Source of the DNA: Symsagittifera roscoffensis
Lineage: Eukaryota; Xenacoelomorpha; Acoela; Convolutidae
NCBI RefSeq assembly: GCF_963678635.1
Contig: NC_087064.1
Coordinates: forward strand, 72,167,465-72,231,464
Direction: 5' to 3'
DNA length: 64,000 bases
Made by a program: the position numbers and the translations under genes. Every line of letters begins with the position of its first letter. Within the stretch, counting starts at the first letter, position 1. Positions 50,501 to 62,082 of this stretch are shown here, piece by piece. The notes under the pieces were generated by a model. The model was not told the origin of the DNA, searched no databases, and saw only the letters and a program-made list of their open reading frames with translations.

Positions 50501-53500
50501 GAAAAGTATCATTTTTTCGTTTTCCTTGCTCATTGATACTTTTCCAACTGTCGGTTGTTTTTTTTTGTAACATTTTGCTCAGATAACTTTGATTAATTAA
50601 TTTTTAATTGGGAAAGTGTGATTTAGAAGAAAAATCGATGTCCAGAAACTCGGAGTGCTGAAATTTTTTTCGAAATCGGGAAGTTTTTGATAAGTTTTCA
50701 GTCAGAGGTTTCACAACTATTTTGTTTGAAGTGTGTCTGAAGTTTATTTGAAGTAAGTTGCGCCAGTTATTTGAAATAAGTTGCCCATCTGCGCACAACA
50801 AACCAAGCAAAAACTGAAAAAACTCTTTAAAAAGTTTTTGGTTTAGCAAGCAACTGTTTGAACTGTGCCAATGATTTGCACTCATATTTAGCACTGCGAT
50901 AAGCAAGGGTGTTGAAACCAGGTGCTATACTTAGCAATTTTTGTTCACAAAATTTTGCACGTGAAAATTACACGTGCTTCAACTTGCTTCATAGTATATA
51001 CAAAATCAATAAGCTATCCAGCTTATTTGGTGTAGAGAAAACGTTCCTGCTTGAAACGAAAAAGGCTTTGAGAGGAAAAAAATCGAAATTGTTTTTTTTT
51101 TGGTTTAATGTTTGTCCGTCTATTGTTTTGAACGTAGTTAATCAAGTCTTGCTGATTGTTTTTTGGGAAGTCTTAAATTTGTTCACGCTTAATTTTGATT
51201 TTTGTGGTTTGACTTTTAGTTTGCTTTAAAGTTCACTTCATATTTTCATCACAACAATATGTTTTTGTGTCTGGTTTATGGCACAGCAGAATTCTCATTA
51301 GATTTATTTTTTGTTTTTTTCATTGTTTGATCCTCTTAGAGCTAATTTTTGCCGTTTTCTTGCTTTTTTGCGAAGTTCAACTTCACCTTTGTGTAAATGT
51401 TAGTTTCAGGGTTTGTATCATTTTTGCGATAGTGTGATTTGTTTTTTTTGTTTCTCTTTGCAAAGATATGAAAGTTTCGGTAAATCTAGCTTTTGTGGAC
51501 ATTTCCAATTTTTAAATCGGATTTTTCTGCTATTTTATCATGCTATGTGTTGTGCTGCTATGCTATTTCTTGAGCTTTTTTGATTGAGTTTTTTTTCCAT
51601 TATTTCACTTATCTTACATTTTACTTTCATTTACATGAAATATTCTAGCAAGTGCTGAGGGAGTAGAAATGAATGGCGTATGCTTGGTCTTAGTTTCTAG
51701 CTTGTTAGCGTTTTAGTTTTCATTTGATTCGAGCAATTTTTTGTATATCGATTCAAGGTAATGCTGCATAAAATTCCGAAAGTTTCGGGAAAATAATTGT
51801 GATTCAATTTTGAGTTGCTAGTTGTTTGTCTACCAAAGCATTTGACGAATACCGCTTGAGATTCAAGTATGTGGTCGTTTCTGGCTTATATTCTTGACAA
51901 TCTATATGCTTGCGACTAGGAGGCGTTATCAAAACATAACATAGTTTGTTATTTTCAACTTTCTTAACAAAGTTAAGTAAATCAGTCGACACCCTGCCTT
52001 AAATTCAATTCCAATGACTCTTCCGGCTCATTTAGCCCAAACGTAATGCTCAAGCTTGGCTACTAAAACAAAGCCCGTGTATTCGACTCTGGGCGTAATC
52101 TAATTTTTCTTTGCGCACTGAAAGTTTTCTGCTTTTGAAAATCAACGCACCTATCTGCTGTGCAAACGTCTTCTCCATCAAAATGTTTCTTTTTTTCCAC
52201 AACTAAGTCTGGTATGTTTCCGCACCACGCACATACAGCTCTTGAAGGCTCTGCTATCTTGACCATTTTAGAACACCATATCTAAAATGTCTTCTTTTAC
52301 AGCTTCTAGGATCTTGTATGACTTTTTGCGTTAAAAGATTTTTTCGGCTAAATTGGTTTCGGCTTAAGTTATGTTGGTTTATTGGAAGAGCGTAAATAGT
52401 GGGGGTTAGGAAATTAGACGATAAGCAAATAAGACGTGACCAACAAAAACGAATTTATACGTTAAATTGTTTTTGCAAAACTAGCATTTTAGACGGAAAG
52501 CAAAGGGCTAACAAATTTTATTGCTTAAAACAAATTTCATAATTACAAAAATAATATATGATCCCATTACATATCAAAATATTTATCTCAATTGATTTAT
52601 AAAATCTTAATTTCAAGATTATAAAACATTTTTGAATTGCATAAATTATACAGTTGCGGCATGTGAAAAATGCGGAATGTGAAAATTGCGGCATGTGAGA
52701 AGTCGATGTGCATTTAAGAAAGCTGAACAAAAGTTAATTGTAGTCGGTAAACAAACTTCAGACACGAACAATACAGTTACGTCTAATTTCCCATATTTGT
52801 AATTTTGCATCGACGTCTAAATTCGTTTTTGTTGGTCACGTCTAATTTATTGGTGGCGTCCCTCATGCTTGAAGGACTGAATGCTTGAAATTTATTTAAG
52901 CTTACTTTCAGCCAATCAGAATTGAGTATTCAAAATCTCAAAGAAAATCGTGAAAATCTCAAAGTAAGAAAATAGATCCAGGCGATTAGTGTTAATACTG
53001 ACCGATTACATAATAAGCAGATGACTTTTCAAGACTGAAAAATTCTTATGAACTTGAACTAATAAATCTTGATGTTTATCGGAATAGTATTGCGGTTGTA
53101 GCCCGCAATTTGTAATATTTTTGATTATTTTCCACTGATTTAAAACATTTTCTGTTAATATTGACTTCGATTTTGTGAGAAAGGCATTTAGCCTATAGGA
53201 ACGCTTAGCGATTTTGATTGGTTGAAACTTTTCAAGCATTCGGTCCTTCAAGCATGAGAACCATCCCCTAATTTGCTTTTCGTCTAATTTCCTAGGCCCC
53301 CTATTTTGTTCGCTCTTATGTAGGTCGCGATTATTTTTTGTTGTTTTTTTACGGAAAAGTCTTGAAATTTGTTCAGGCTCAAATAGCAGAAGGTTTAATT
53401 ATTTACAGATTACTCGAAGAGTTCGCGGTATGGAGGGTCTTCTCGGTATGACGTATCCCCCGAAAAATGTGAGTAATTGCATAATAGGATCTAATTCTTA

Positions 53501-56500
53501 AAGATGCAAATAATTAAATCAATTTATTTTATCATTTACGCATCAGCCTACTCGGGCAGTTCTTACCGAAATGTGAGCAGTAGTGGTTACGACAGCCGAA
53601 GTTCTGGAGGTGGTAGACGAGATGCCACTTACGATTTCAGCAGTGGGCGCCAGGACGCCAGAAGCAATATTCGAGGTGGCGCAGCAGCTGATTCGAGAAG
53701 CTATCGATACGATCGTGAGGATAAACGTAGCAAGGATTATTCCACGGAAAAGGTATCAACTCGAGACGATTATGATAAGTCTATAAGACAGGCGAGACCT
53801 GCAGCAAGATCTCGATCTCCTCAGCGAGAGCCTTCAGTTGAGTATGTCCGCAGTAGTGGATACCAGTCACGAAAACGCAGTCGGAGTAGGTCGGATGCGA
53901 AGTCGACTAGTCGATATCATTCAGTCAAGTCCAGGGACGGTAGCGTTTCATCAAGTCATCGAGATCGAAGCTCGCGAGAAAGAACTACGGGCGACAGTTT
54001 CAAACGTGTCAGTTTGAGATACAGTGTGAAGCCTCCTCGGTTTGCTCTGAACGTGTAAGTAACGTTTGTTACTAATCGACTGCCTACTTAAATGATAATT
54101 GCTAGAGGCCTTTTCAAGAATCAATAAATAAGGTGAAGACACTGATTTAGGTCGCGTCCGCATAGTTGTTCATGCTCAAATTTGGTTCGTCAGTTACGCT
54201 CATTACGCTCCCCAATTACAGAAGTGGAAACGGCGCGAAGAAACGCGAATGACCTTTAGTTTTTAGAGTGGATTTTAAATTTAAGGTTTTCCAGTGGTAT
54301 AATGAAGTTGCTTGTATTGGTCAAGTTTTCTCAAATTGAGTCAAGTTTTGAATAGTATCAATCACAAAGATTCTGAAATTGAGAAATGTTCGAAAATGAC
54401 TCAAAAATGATGTTTTTTTTTGGTTTCTCTGAATTCATTGACGCACTTTTCCAATTTTTGGTTTTTTGGATATGCGTCTCATGTAAACGACACTTCGACC
54501 TAGATGAATTGATATCATTGGGATTTCGATTTACATTTAATTTTCAGCGATGGTGTTGACTTCACTGAAATGCGACGAAGATTCGAAGGAATTTCAGTCC
54601 CCTCTAATTTTGCGCATCTTAAGTTCTCATACCAGCAAACATTCCCGATGGGTAAAAAGAGTATGGGACTCGGACATTTAGTTCGATATCACATTATGGA
54701 TCCATCGGCGGAAAATCCTAGTGGAATGAACGAGGTTGCAAAGATTCCCGAAGACTGCAATTCAGAGGTGTTCGTGTCCGTCATGTTGATGGGATCCCAG
54801 TCTTTGGATGATCTGTACGCTAACTGCTGCAGGATGTCGGGAAATTCCTCAGACAACATGCAACACATGACTAAAGTGGTGTCATTCTTAATGGGACAGA
54901 AATGTGAGTTTGAAAGCTAAACAAATTGACTTTTTCTTGGCAAGGCATGAAACTTCATAAATCTCTGAATATTCTAAATAAATTAGCCTATCAGCGCATC
55001 ACCTTTAAGTTTGTTGATTATGAGCTGACGAGCGAGGAAATTTTTGACTTTTTGTCAAAGTGTTGCATCTGTAAATTGTTCAATAGTGTATGATTGCGGT
55101 TGAGTTGTTTGCGTGTCTTCAGCCAACAAAGACTTGGAACTCGTGGGAGGAGAGTGGTCCCCCTCTGTGGACGGAGAAGATCCCAAGGGCAATCCGGCAG
55201 TGCTGATCAACACGGCTATCAGAGTGGCGAAGACTAAGGCAGGCATCGACTTGTCGAGATGCGCGAATTGGTGAGTCCCTCATTAACAAATAGCGTCAAA
55301 CTGAAAACTAGTTAGACCTCAAGAATATTTTCCGGTGATTGTCAGTTCTAATCACTTTTCAGTGAAATTGAACCACTTGCCTGTCACATAACTCAGGCAG
55401 CTTCGAAATTTTCACTGGCAACTAATGACGTTGTTGATAGGAGGACAAGGCTTTGATTTGGTTTTTAAGTCCGATTCTCAATAGTTACTCTCAAAATTAC
55501 GCATTAAGAGGTCCAGGCCACAAGATGTCAATCGTGATTCCATACCACATTTACTACCATAGGAAAGTATTTATTTTGCTCGGCGGATCCCGAATATTTT
55601 TTGTTACTGATGTTATTATTGTTACTTGTGTTGCTAAATGTACGATTGATATAATGACACGCCCTATTGCTACAGGTATACAATTGCGGAACTATTCTTT
55701 GTCAAGCCTGGCGATAAGTTAAAAGATGAACCTGACACGCTACAGCGCCGAGTTATCTTCGTGCCAGATATCTGGAACCTAATGCCAAGCGAGAGCGAAT
55801 GGGAAGAAATAAAGGAAACGTACAAGCAGTTCGGAGAAAGCAAAGCACTTGAGTTAGAACCACCGCCGCCGCCAGCGACAGTTCAGCCTACCGAAGCAGA
55901 CTCGGCCGCAGAAAAGATTTTCGATAAAGTTATGGAATCTTCCGCTGAAGATTCGGAAGTTGTCGATGATGTAACAGCATCCCAAGTGGAACATTCCACT
56001 CCTCAAAATGAAACATCTCCGCAAAAGGCATCTAAACATTATTCTTGATGATTACTTGACCGAACAAAACAGTTTTAGGTTTAGGTGACATGCAATAGCG
56101 TCCGAAGTGTTTGAGGACATTTGACGCTATATAGGTTTAGGTTCAACTGAGGTGCAATGTTGAGCTTTGTGAAAATTATTTTGATTTCGGTTAGCTGTAC
56201 TAATCCTTAATGCGGTTATTTGTTCATGTCGCGCTGAGTATGAAACTTGTTTCTAGGGAAAAGATGGCGATGTCGGAACAAAGACTCCCCTGACTCCCAC
56301 AAGCATGAAAGTAAGTGACGAGCAGAAATTCAACCTTCACATTAAATCAGAAGTTTTTGTTCACTCAACTGTGATTACACAACCAATGCTTGTGTTATAG
56401 TATGAACTATCTTTTTTTTCCAACCTAAGTCGCAAATATTGTTGCGATAAAATGTGTTCATTTTGATCAATAACCAGCTACTAAGTACTGCCAATGCTAA

Positions 56501-59500
56501 TGATTTTAACACAGACTATTATTGTTCCGACTTTCGTAACGAAAGTAACGGAATATTTCTGCTCCGTATTTCTTAAGAGTATTGTTGTCCTGAGCTTAAA
56601 TTTGGAAAGATATGGGGGTTTAAAAATTGCCAATCTGGGACAATAAACGCGCTATATATTTCGCGCTATTAACGCGTAAGCGGAGATTTAATCCGTCATA
56701 GAAATCGTTTCAAATTGCTTGAAGGAAGCTTATTTGCCATAATTTATTTGTTACTAGAAGCGAAATTTATCACTTTGTACTTGGCGTGTGGGGGGATGAT
56801 TTTCACAAAAAAATCTCAAATTTTTTAAACAAAATTTTTTGCATTTTATTTTCTTTTTTTTTACATTTAATTTTTTCATGTCATTACTGCTTCATATGCC
56901 TTAAAAGGCAGTCGCAACATTCAGGCCTTCGCCCTGATACGAGCAGTCTTGTTTATTCTATATATTTTATAGACTGAATATATAGGTAATTTTATAGGTT
57001 GAATTACCTTCTGCGCTTGCTCAAGTTGGTGCTCATTCAATGATAAATTATCTATTTTGCTGGATTTTTGCACAACTGGAAACAAATTTATTATAGTCCA
57101 CCAACTTAACTCGCATATAAATTGAGTCATGTTAATTGGTAAGTTTTTTTTGTTTTCAAATTGACTTGTACTGCTAATGCGTCATACTTGGCGTGCGTCA
57201 CTTAAGAAATTTTGTAGACTCAAAGTTTTACTCATTCAGTTTTTCCCGGTAGTGTTATCGGTCATATTTTTGCTTGTGTATGCGAAGTGCAACTTCGTCT
57301 CTGTGTATAACAGATATTGATGTGTTGATTGTAAAATAGTTAAAGTTTGAGTAGTACTGTTGGTTAAGGTTGCCGAGTTGAAATCAGAGTTGGCATCTCG
57401 AGGTCTGGACACAAAAGGACTAAAGAATGCTCTGGTGCAGCGTCTAGAAGAAGCAATTGCGGGCGAGGATGAGTCCAAACCAAAAGCGACATCCAACAAT
57501 ACCACAGTGACCCCAGCAGAAGCGGAAAAAGAGAATGGAGAGGAGAATATGGATCAGGAAGTGCAATCAGAAGAAGCGTCAATTGAGCCGAAAGCTTCGG
57601 ATGAGGTCATCAAAGCGGGAGGAGCTGAGAGTGAGGAAGCAGTTCCTATTCAGGATGTGTCCGACCAAAACATGGAAGATGCGACTGCGTATGAAGAAGT
57701 GACATTGCAACGTAAGTTAGGCGTTAAATCAGGGGCGGCTAAAGGATTTTCTTGAAAATATTGCATTATATTTATCGAAAGTTTTGTTGATCATTTTTAA
57801 GGTCGACGAAAATGATTTTCCGAGTTCTATCAAAACTTTATAAAGAGTATTGTGCCTTAAAAGTTGCAACGTAGGCTTTTCTTAAAAACAAATTTGCGTG
57901 AAAAATTTGGTTCCGTTTTTCGGCGCGGACTCTTAGCTTATCTAAAACTCTTCGCTTATTTATCTTCGCTTAAGTAATATACGTTTAAAGACTATTGAAT
58001 TCGATTTGTTTTTAGCAGACGAGACAGAAATGTTGGATGTGAGTGAAAAGGGAGAAGACGCCGACTTGGAGAAGAAGAGGGGCAGTAAAGAAGACGCAGA
58101 AAAGGATAGTGATAAGAGTGGTGGGAAGGAGAAGGGAGTGTCTGAGTTCCTGAAGGAAGAGGAGGATAGACAGAAGGAGGAGGCTGAGAGACTGGCCAAT
58201 GAGATCAGAGAGGAGAAGGAGAGGAAGGAAAGAGAGGAGGCGGAGAGAGCGAGGGCCAAGAAGGAAGCGGACCGACTGGAAAAGGTAAGATAAAGTGCAC
58301 GGTTTGCTATGGGCGATGTATTACGGTAATAGGCCCTTTTTCGAAAGCTCTTTCACCGGAATCACTGGTCTGCTACCAACGTGTCATGATGTTGTGATCG
58401 CATGGCATGTAGTTGTTAATCAAGATAATTTTAAAGCTTCTGTAGTGCCTAGTTACCCTTGCGATAAGCAAGGGTTTTGCAATCGGGTACTAGACTTTTT
58501 TCCCGTAAATAAATTTGTTCACAGGACTCATCTGGACTCGTGGAACCTTGCTTCATGATGAATTCAAATTTCTAAGTGTCTCATTCACGGCAAAGGTATT
58601 GAGACGGCAAATTTTTTGGGTTCGAATCTGACTAGGACCTGTTTTTTTTTCAAATGGTAAATATTCTGGTTCAAAAAAAAATTTCGGCCCATTATATGTT
58701 ACCACATTAGTTACCACATCTAAGAATCTTTTTTTTTGCTATAATCAATTTTCTTTGTAGTCGCTTTGTTTTAGCATTTAACAATCTGGCCGAATGGTAA
58801 TTTGTTTTTTACAATGATTGTAACTTTCCCAACTCAATTTGTCAAATTTTTAAATTTTTTTATCGGCTTTAAAAGTTTCGACTTAAGTATATCAGCCTAG
58901 TGGTAATTATCAATTCAAATACAATTAGCCATCCGGAGTATCTGGCGTAAAGGTGAGACAACTGCTTGAGACGCTAAGACCTGTTTTTTTGTCGCATACT
59001 AGAGTTTTTGGGCTGTTTTCCGTCTGTTTATTTTTGTCGGCTTACTTCCCGTAGCCTGACTTTTTGAAGATTCAGCTTTCTTCCGAATTTCTGTAACCCC
59101 CTATGGTTGAGACGACAAAGCCCGCGAGTTCGATTCCACTCGAGACCTGTTTTTTTTGCAAATAGAAAATTTTCGGCTAATTTAGATTCTTGTCGGTCTG
59201 CTTATTTTTATCGACTTAGTTCCGCAGAAATGATTTGTTTTTGAAAATTTGTTTTCTTTCTATCATTCCGAAAGCTGTGCAATTTGTCCAATATTTTGGG
59301 CTTTGTTGCATTTTTTTATTGACATAAACGTTTTTTTCTTGATTTTTTTTTCAGTTTTTTCCGTTTGATTTTAATCGTAACCATCACACTAGCGAGCTTG
59401 CGAGCCTTAGGTAGTGTGTTTGTACGAACCTTCTTTTTTTAAACCTAACTCGCAAATAAAAGTGTTCATTGAAAGTGTTCACTTGTATAGAAGTTTCACT

Positions 59501-62082
59501 TCAGCATTGGAAATTGCATATCATCTGTTCTCGGCTTAGTTTGTGGCTAGTGTTGGTCATTGATTAAGCGGCCGTGGCTGAATGGTTAGTTCGTGAAAAT
59601 CATAATCTCTAGGTCGTTGATTCGAATCAGACGTATTCGAATTTTTACTGATTCGAGGCTTATTTGTACTTTTTTCTTTTGCACTTTATAGAGTTGCTTT
59701 TTGTCGTGTTCTCTCTAGTGTTTGCGGAGCGCAGGGTTCTTTTCCAGTTTCCCACTCCCTCGTAAAATTACAAAATGAAGCTGTTTAAAATTTGTTCACT
59801 CGGCATTTTGCATTTAAGAAATGTTTTAAAAGTTTTTCACCTGTTCACGCTGACACGTTTTGATGCAGTTTATAACAAGAAAAGTAATTTTTTATAAAGA
59901 CTCATATTTTGAATTTCAGAAAAAATCAAAGGGAACACTGGAAAAGAGCCTAGCGCAGCTTCTCTTCTGTATTCATATTTGTATCGCAAGTGGTGCGAAG
60001 CTCAGCTTCGCCTCTGTGTATTAAGTGTAAAATAACGAAGTGATATAGCTTGATTTTTTTTCAGTTAAAAATTTGTTCACGTTCTAATTTGATTTATCAT
60101 GGTTTGAATTCTGATCTTTGTTAAAAGAACGACAAACTCCACTATCGATCAGAAAAAGTGAAACAGTCTCGGAAAATGTGAATGCCTTCTTATTTCAAAA
60201 ATGATTTTTTTGAATTTCCTTATTGTCCACAGTTTGAGCACTCTGCTTCACTTTGCTTTTAGGGACATAATATTTTTCCTGTAAAATGAATTCCTGGTAC
60301 AGAAACTTATTACACGCCAAAAATTGTTTGAACAGAGTCTCATTCTGGTCGAATCGTTTGCTTGAAAGTTTTCTATGCACTTAATTTAAGTATGGCTAAA
60401 GAGTGTGAAATTTCGGCGCTGTTTGCAGGAAAGAAAAGAAAAGGAGGAAGAGGAGCGAAAAGAGCGAGAGAGGAAACACAAACAGGAGCAGATCAGGAAG
60501 ATGTACCAGCTGCCGGAGAAGCCCCATCTGATAGTGCATCCCCCAAAGACGACAGGTGTCGAAGGAGAGAGCGACAAGGAGTCGGGAGGCGCCAAATTGA
60601 AGAGTGTATCATACAGCTCCCTACTGGACAAGGTCTACGCAGAGTCTAAGGAGGACGCCTTCACGGTTAGCATTGTGAAAAAACAGTGTAAAATTTGCTA
60701 GTAGATAAGATTGTTGGAAATTGGGAGAATCACAAAATGATAGACTTATTTGAGGTCAACAAATAAGGGTAAATTTTTATGGTTTCAAGTGTGAATGAAC
60801 GCAATCATAACACTAATATGTGTTGATTTTTTGTGCGTAATTTCCGTAAGCAGTTAGTTGTTGCAGTTAAAATACAAATTTTTGGAGTTTGACTTGATTT
60901 ATTCAAAGTTCCATTTGAAAGTAAGGCAAAATCAATTCGAAAGGAAGGCAAATAAAAAATTTAGCTATTGATCCAATTATTAAGTTCAATGCGGAGGGCA
61001 AGACAAATCAATTCGCGAGGAGGGAAAATTTGGCTTTTGATTTATTAAGTTAATTTCGAAAAGAAAATTTTACTATTGAATGGCTCTTACGTTAAAACGG
61101 CTCTAGCACTTGAAGTTAAAAGGCAAGTAGAACGCTCTAACGTGATTTATTTTTCTCTGAAATTTAAATGTTGAATATTGATTAAATTTCAATTAAAGAT
61201 TGTATGAAACGCAACGAAAATTGTTGTATGATCACTCAAGCAAGCTTGCGAGTGCCTTTTCATAAAAGTTTTGAAGACATTGACGCTCTCAGCTCAAATG
61301 GAATTTTTTTAAAAATCTTCAAGTTTTTGTTAACTAAATGCCGAGTTCTGGATTTACCCATAATGCTCAACGCGTAAGCGCTACTTCTGCAATCAATTAT
61401 ATTGTTCCGTGCCTATTACTTTTTCAAGTTGAACTTCTTTAAAGGCATACTTCTGTCTTTTCTTTCATTTTTTGCCATTGCTCAATTATTTTTTCTCATG
61501 TTTTAAGTGGATGTTTTTGTCCATATTAATATATTCAAGTTGAGGTATATGTTCTGATCGCTGTGAGAAGCAAGACTAAAAGTTTGCAAAACTTGATTAC
61601 ATCGGAATAAGAAGTTTTCATCTATTCAGAGACTCGATTCCGGTGCATAGCAAAAGTTTAATTTTCACAGCTTATGTTTTTGCACTTTTTTTGCCTTTTT
61701 TGTTCTTCCCTGTTTGCGAATTGCAGCAACGCCTCTCTGTAGATATATGAAATATGTTGTTTCCGTTTAAGTTGGATTTTGAGATTTTATATTCGCCATT
61801 TTGCTGATTATGAATCCCATTTTTCCCACCGATTTTGGCTAGATAATTAGTTGAAGGGTTATAAAATAACTTGGTTTTGGGTATTTACAAGTTGGTCTTG
61901 TTTGGTTTTAGCTGGAGGTGTTCGCGGAGTGTCTGTATGAGATGTTGCAGCGTGACTTTTGTTACGAAATCTACAGGGCTCTGGAACATGCACCCGATCC
62001 AGAAGTGATCAAGAAGAAGGCGGAGATCGCCAGGAAGGAGCAGGAGGTCAAAGAGGCTGCTGAAAGGGCACGCAAGCAGGAG
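47455..62082 (+). CDS. CCAR1: CCAR1-like cell cycle and apoptosis regulator (14 exons, 3' end beyond window)
   Basis: Nuclear coactivator and RNA-linked protein family (CCAR1; CCAR2/DBC1 is the vertebrate paralogue). Exons: 47455-47526, 47598-47767, 47994-48106, 49355-49510, 53409-53468, 53547-54054, 54548-54903, 55123-55270, 55676-55970, 56257-56310, 57369-57711, 58019-58284, 60429-60665, 61912-62082. All junctions are GT-AG and the phases agree throughout, giving 983 codons so far. Domain order matches CCAR1: S1-like (exons 2-3), RS-rich (6), DBC1/inactive-Nudix-like (7-9), SAP (11), coiled coil (12-13), LAIKA-like MLQRDF block (14). The C-terminal EF-hand-like and coiled-coil parts of the family are missing, so the gene must continue to the right. 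Exon 9's GTAACA donor is weak; the others are good. Confidence 0.9.
47598..48106 (+). CDS. CCAR1: CCAR1 exons 2-3: S1-like domain
   Basis: Exons 47598-47767 and 47994-48106. The S1-like RNA-binding fold reads RVFTGHVTKLQDSFGIIDKD, VFFQF, then VVKGKVPQLNDKVLVEA and FKWHATSVQ. This is the best-conserved N-terminal signature of CCAR1. Confidence 0.9.
48107..49354 (+). other. CCAR1 intron 3
   Basis: AT-rich, no gene. It contains an imperfect hairpin at 48371-48417 (TATAGTCCCTTACACAG against CTGTAGAGAAGGGGGCTATA) and two copies or relics of the GCGAAGC hairpin repeat near 49160 and 49302. Confidence 0.6.
49355..49510 (+). CDS. CCAR1: CCAR1 exon 4 (Gly/Ser-rich linker)
   Basis: Acceptor TTATCCAG, donor CCCG|GTAATT, 156 nt. 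Low-complexity Gly/Ser/Gln sequence, as expected between the S1-like and RS regions. Confidence 0.75.
52394..53306. mobile_element. Outer MITE-like element in CCAR1 intron 4
   Basis: Terminal inverted repeats: AAATAGTGGGGGTTAGGAAA at 52394 against its complement ending near 53306, continuing inward through GACGTGACCAACAAAAACGA (52433) and its complement (52822-52843). The right arm is split by the inner element. No coding capacity. Confidence 0.75.
52850..53269. mobile_element. Inner MITE-like element nested in the right arm of the outer one
   Basis: Inverted ends with TCATGCTTGAAGGACTGAAT near 52863 and complement ATTCGGTCCTTCAAGCATGA at 53239-53258. It is bordered by TAATTT on both sides (52843 and 53269), a probable 6-bp target duplication. 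Removing it would rejoin the outer right arm. Confidence 0.7.
53409..54054 (+). CDS. CCAR1: CCAR1 exons 5-6: Ser/Tyr/Arg-rich and RS-like region
   Basis: Exons 53409-53468 and 53547-54054, split by a 78-nt intron. They encode Ser/Gly/Tyr/Arg-rich sequence with SRSPQRE and RKRSRSRSD, resembling the RS-like segment of CCAR1. The exon ends in RYSVKPPRFALNV, the strand that leads into the DBC1 region. Confidence 0.82.
54548..55970 (+). CDS. CCAR1: CCAR1 exons 7-9: DBC1/inactive Nudix-like domain
   Basis: Exons 54548-54903, 55123-55270 and 55676-55970. Family landmarks: EMRRRFEGISVPSNF, VSVMLMGSQSLDDLY, GGEWSPSVDGEDPKGNPAVL, INTAIRVAKTKAGIDLSRC and FVPDIWNLMPSESEWEEIK. The exon 9 frame reads on to a TGA at 56046-56048 if its donor at 55971 is not used. 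Confidence 0.88.
56257..57711 (+). CDS. CCAR1: CCAR1 exons 10-11: SAP domain and acidic tail
   Basis: Exons 56257-56310 and 57369-57711. The SAP motif is VAELKSELASRGLDTKGLKN, then ALVQRLEEAI, a DNA/chromatin-binding helix pair, followed by an acidic linker. The DNA between the exons has no further gene signal. Confidence 0.88.
58019..60665 (+). CDS. CCAR1: CCAR1 exons 12-13: charged coiled coil
   Basis: Exons 58019-58284 (or from 58016) and 60429-60665, with a ~2.1-kb intron. Glu/Lys/Arg-rich coiled coil, then YQLPEKPHLIVHPPK, which matches the segment before the LAIKA-like region in CCAR1. The exon 12 acceptor is TAGCAG, a tandem NAGNAG site that could give or drop one codon. Confidence 0.85.
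58285..60428 (+). other. CCAR1 intron 12 with tRNA-like relics
   Basis: Contains several B-box-like strings: GGGTTCGAATCTGAC near 58618, GAGTTCGATTCCACT near 59124 and GATTCGAATCAGAC near 59620. The last is paired with an A-box-like TGGCTGAATGGTTAG near 59577. Two B boxes are followed by ACCTGTTTTTTT. Probably SINE or tRNA pseudogene fragments; none folds as a complete tRNA. Confidence 0.5.
59995..60011. repeat. Hairpin repeat GCGAAGC-TCA-GCTTCGC
   Basis: Perfect 7-bp stem followed by CTCTGTGTA. Related copies lie near 49302, 51370, 57282 and 62826, with decayed ones near 49160 and 61714. Confidence 0.75.
61912..62082 (+). CDS. CCAR1: CCAR1 exon 14: MLQRDF block
   Basis: Acceptor GGTTTTAG. 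Encodes LEVFAECLYEMLQRDFCYEI then YRALEH and a charged helix to KQE|GTGGTT. The MLQRDF block is diagnostic for CCAR1. The next exon was not found before 64000. Confidence 0.85.

Larger units (their letters stand above)
49511..53408 (+). other. CCAR1 intron 4 (3.9 kb)
   Basis: The largest intron seen. AT-rich with no coding signal. It holds the nested MITE-like elements (52394-53306), a GCGAAGT hairpin near 51370, a tRNA-like B box near 52070-52100 and copies of dispersed intron repeats near 50890 and 51173. Confidence 0.6.

Noticed and set aside
59571..59640. Functional tRNA gene
   Set aside because: A- and B-box-like strings are present, but the acceptor ends do not pair and no clear anticodon arm forms.
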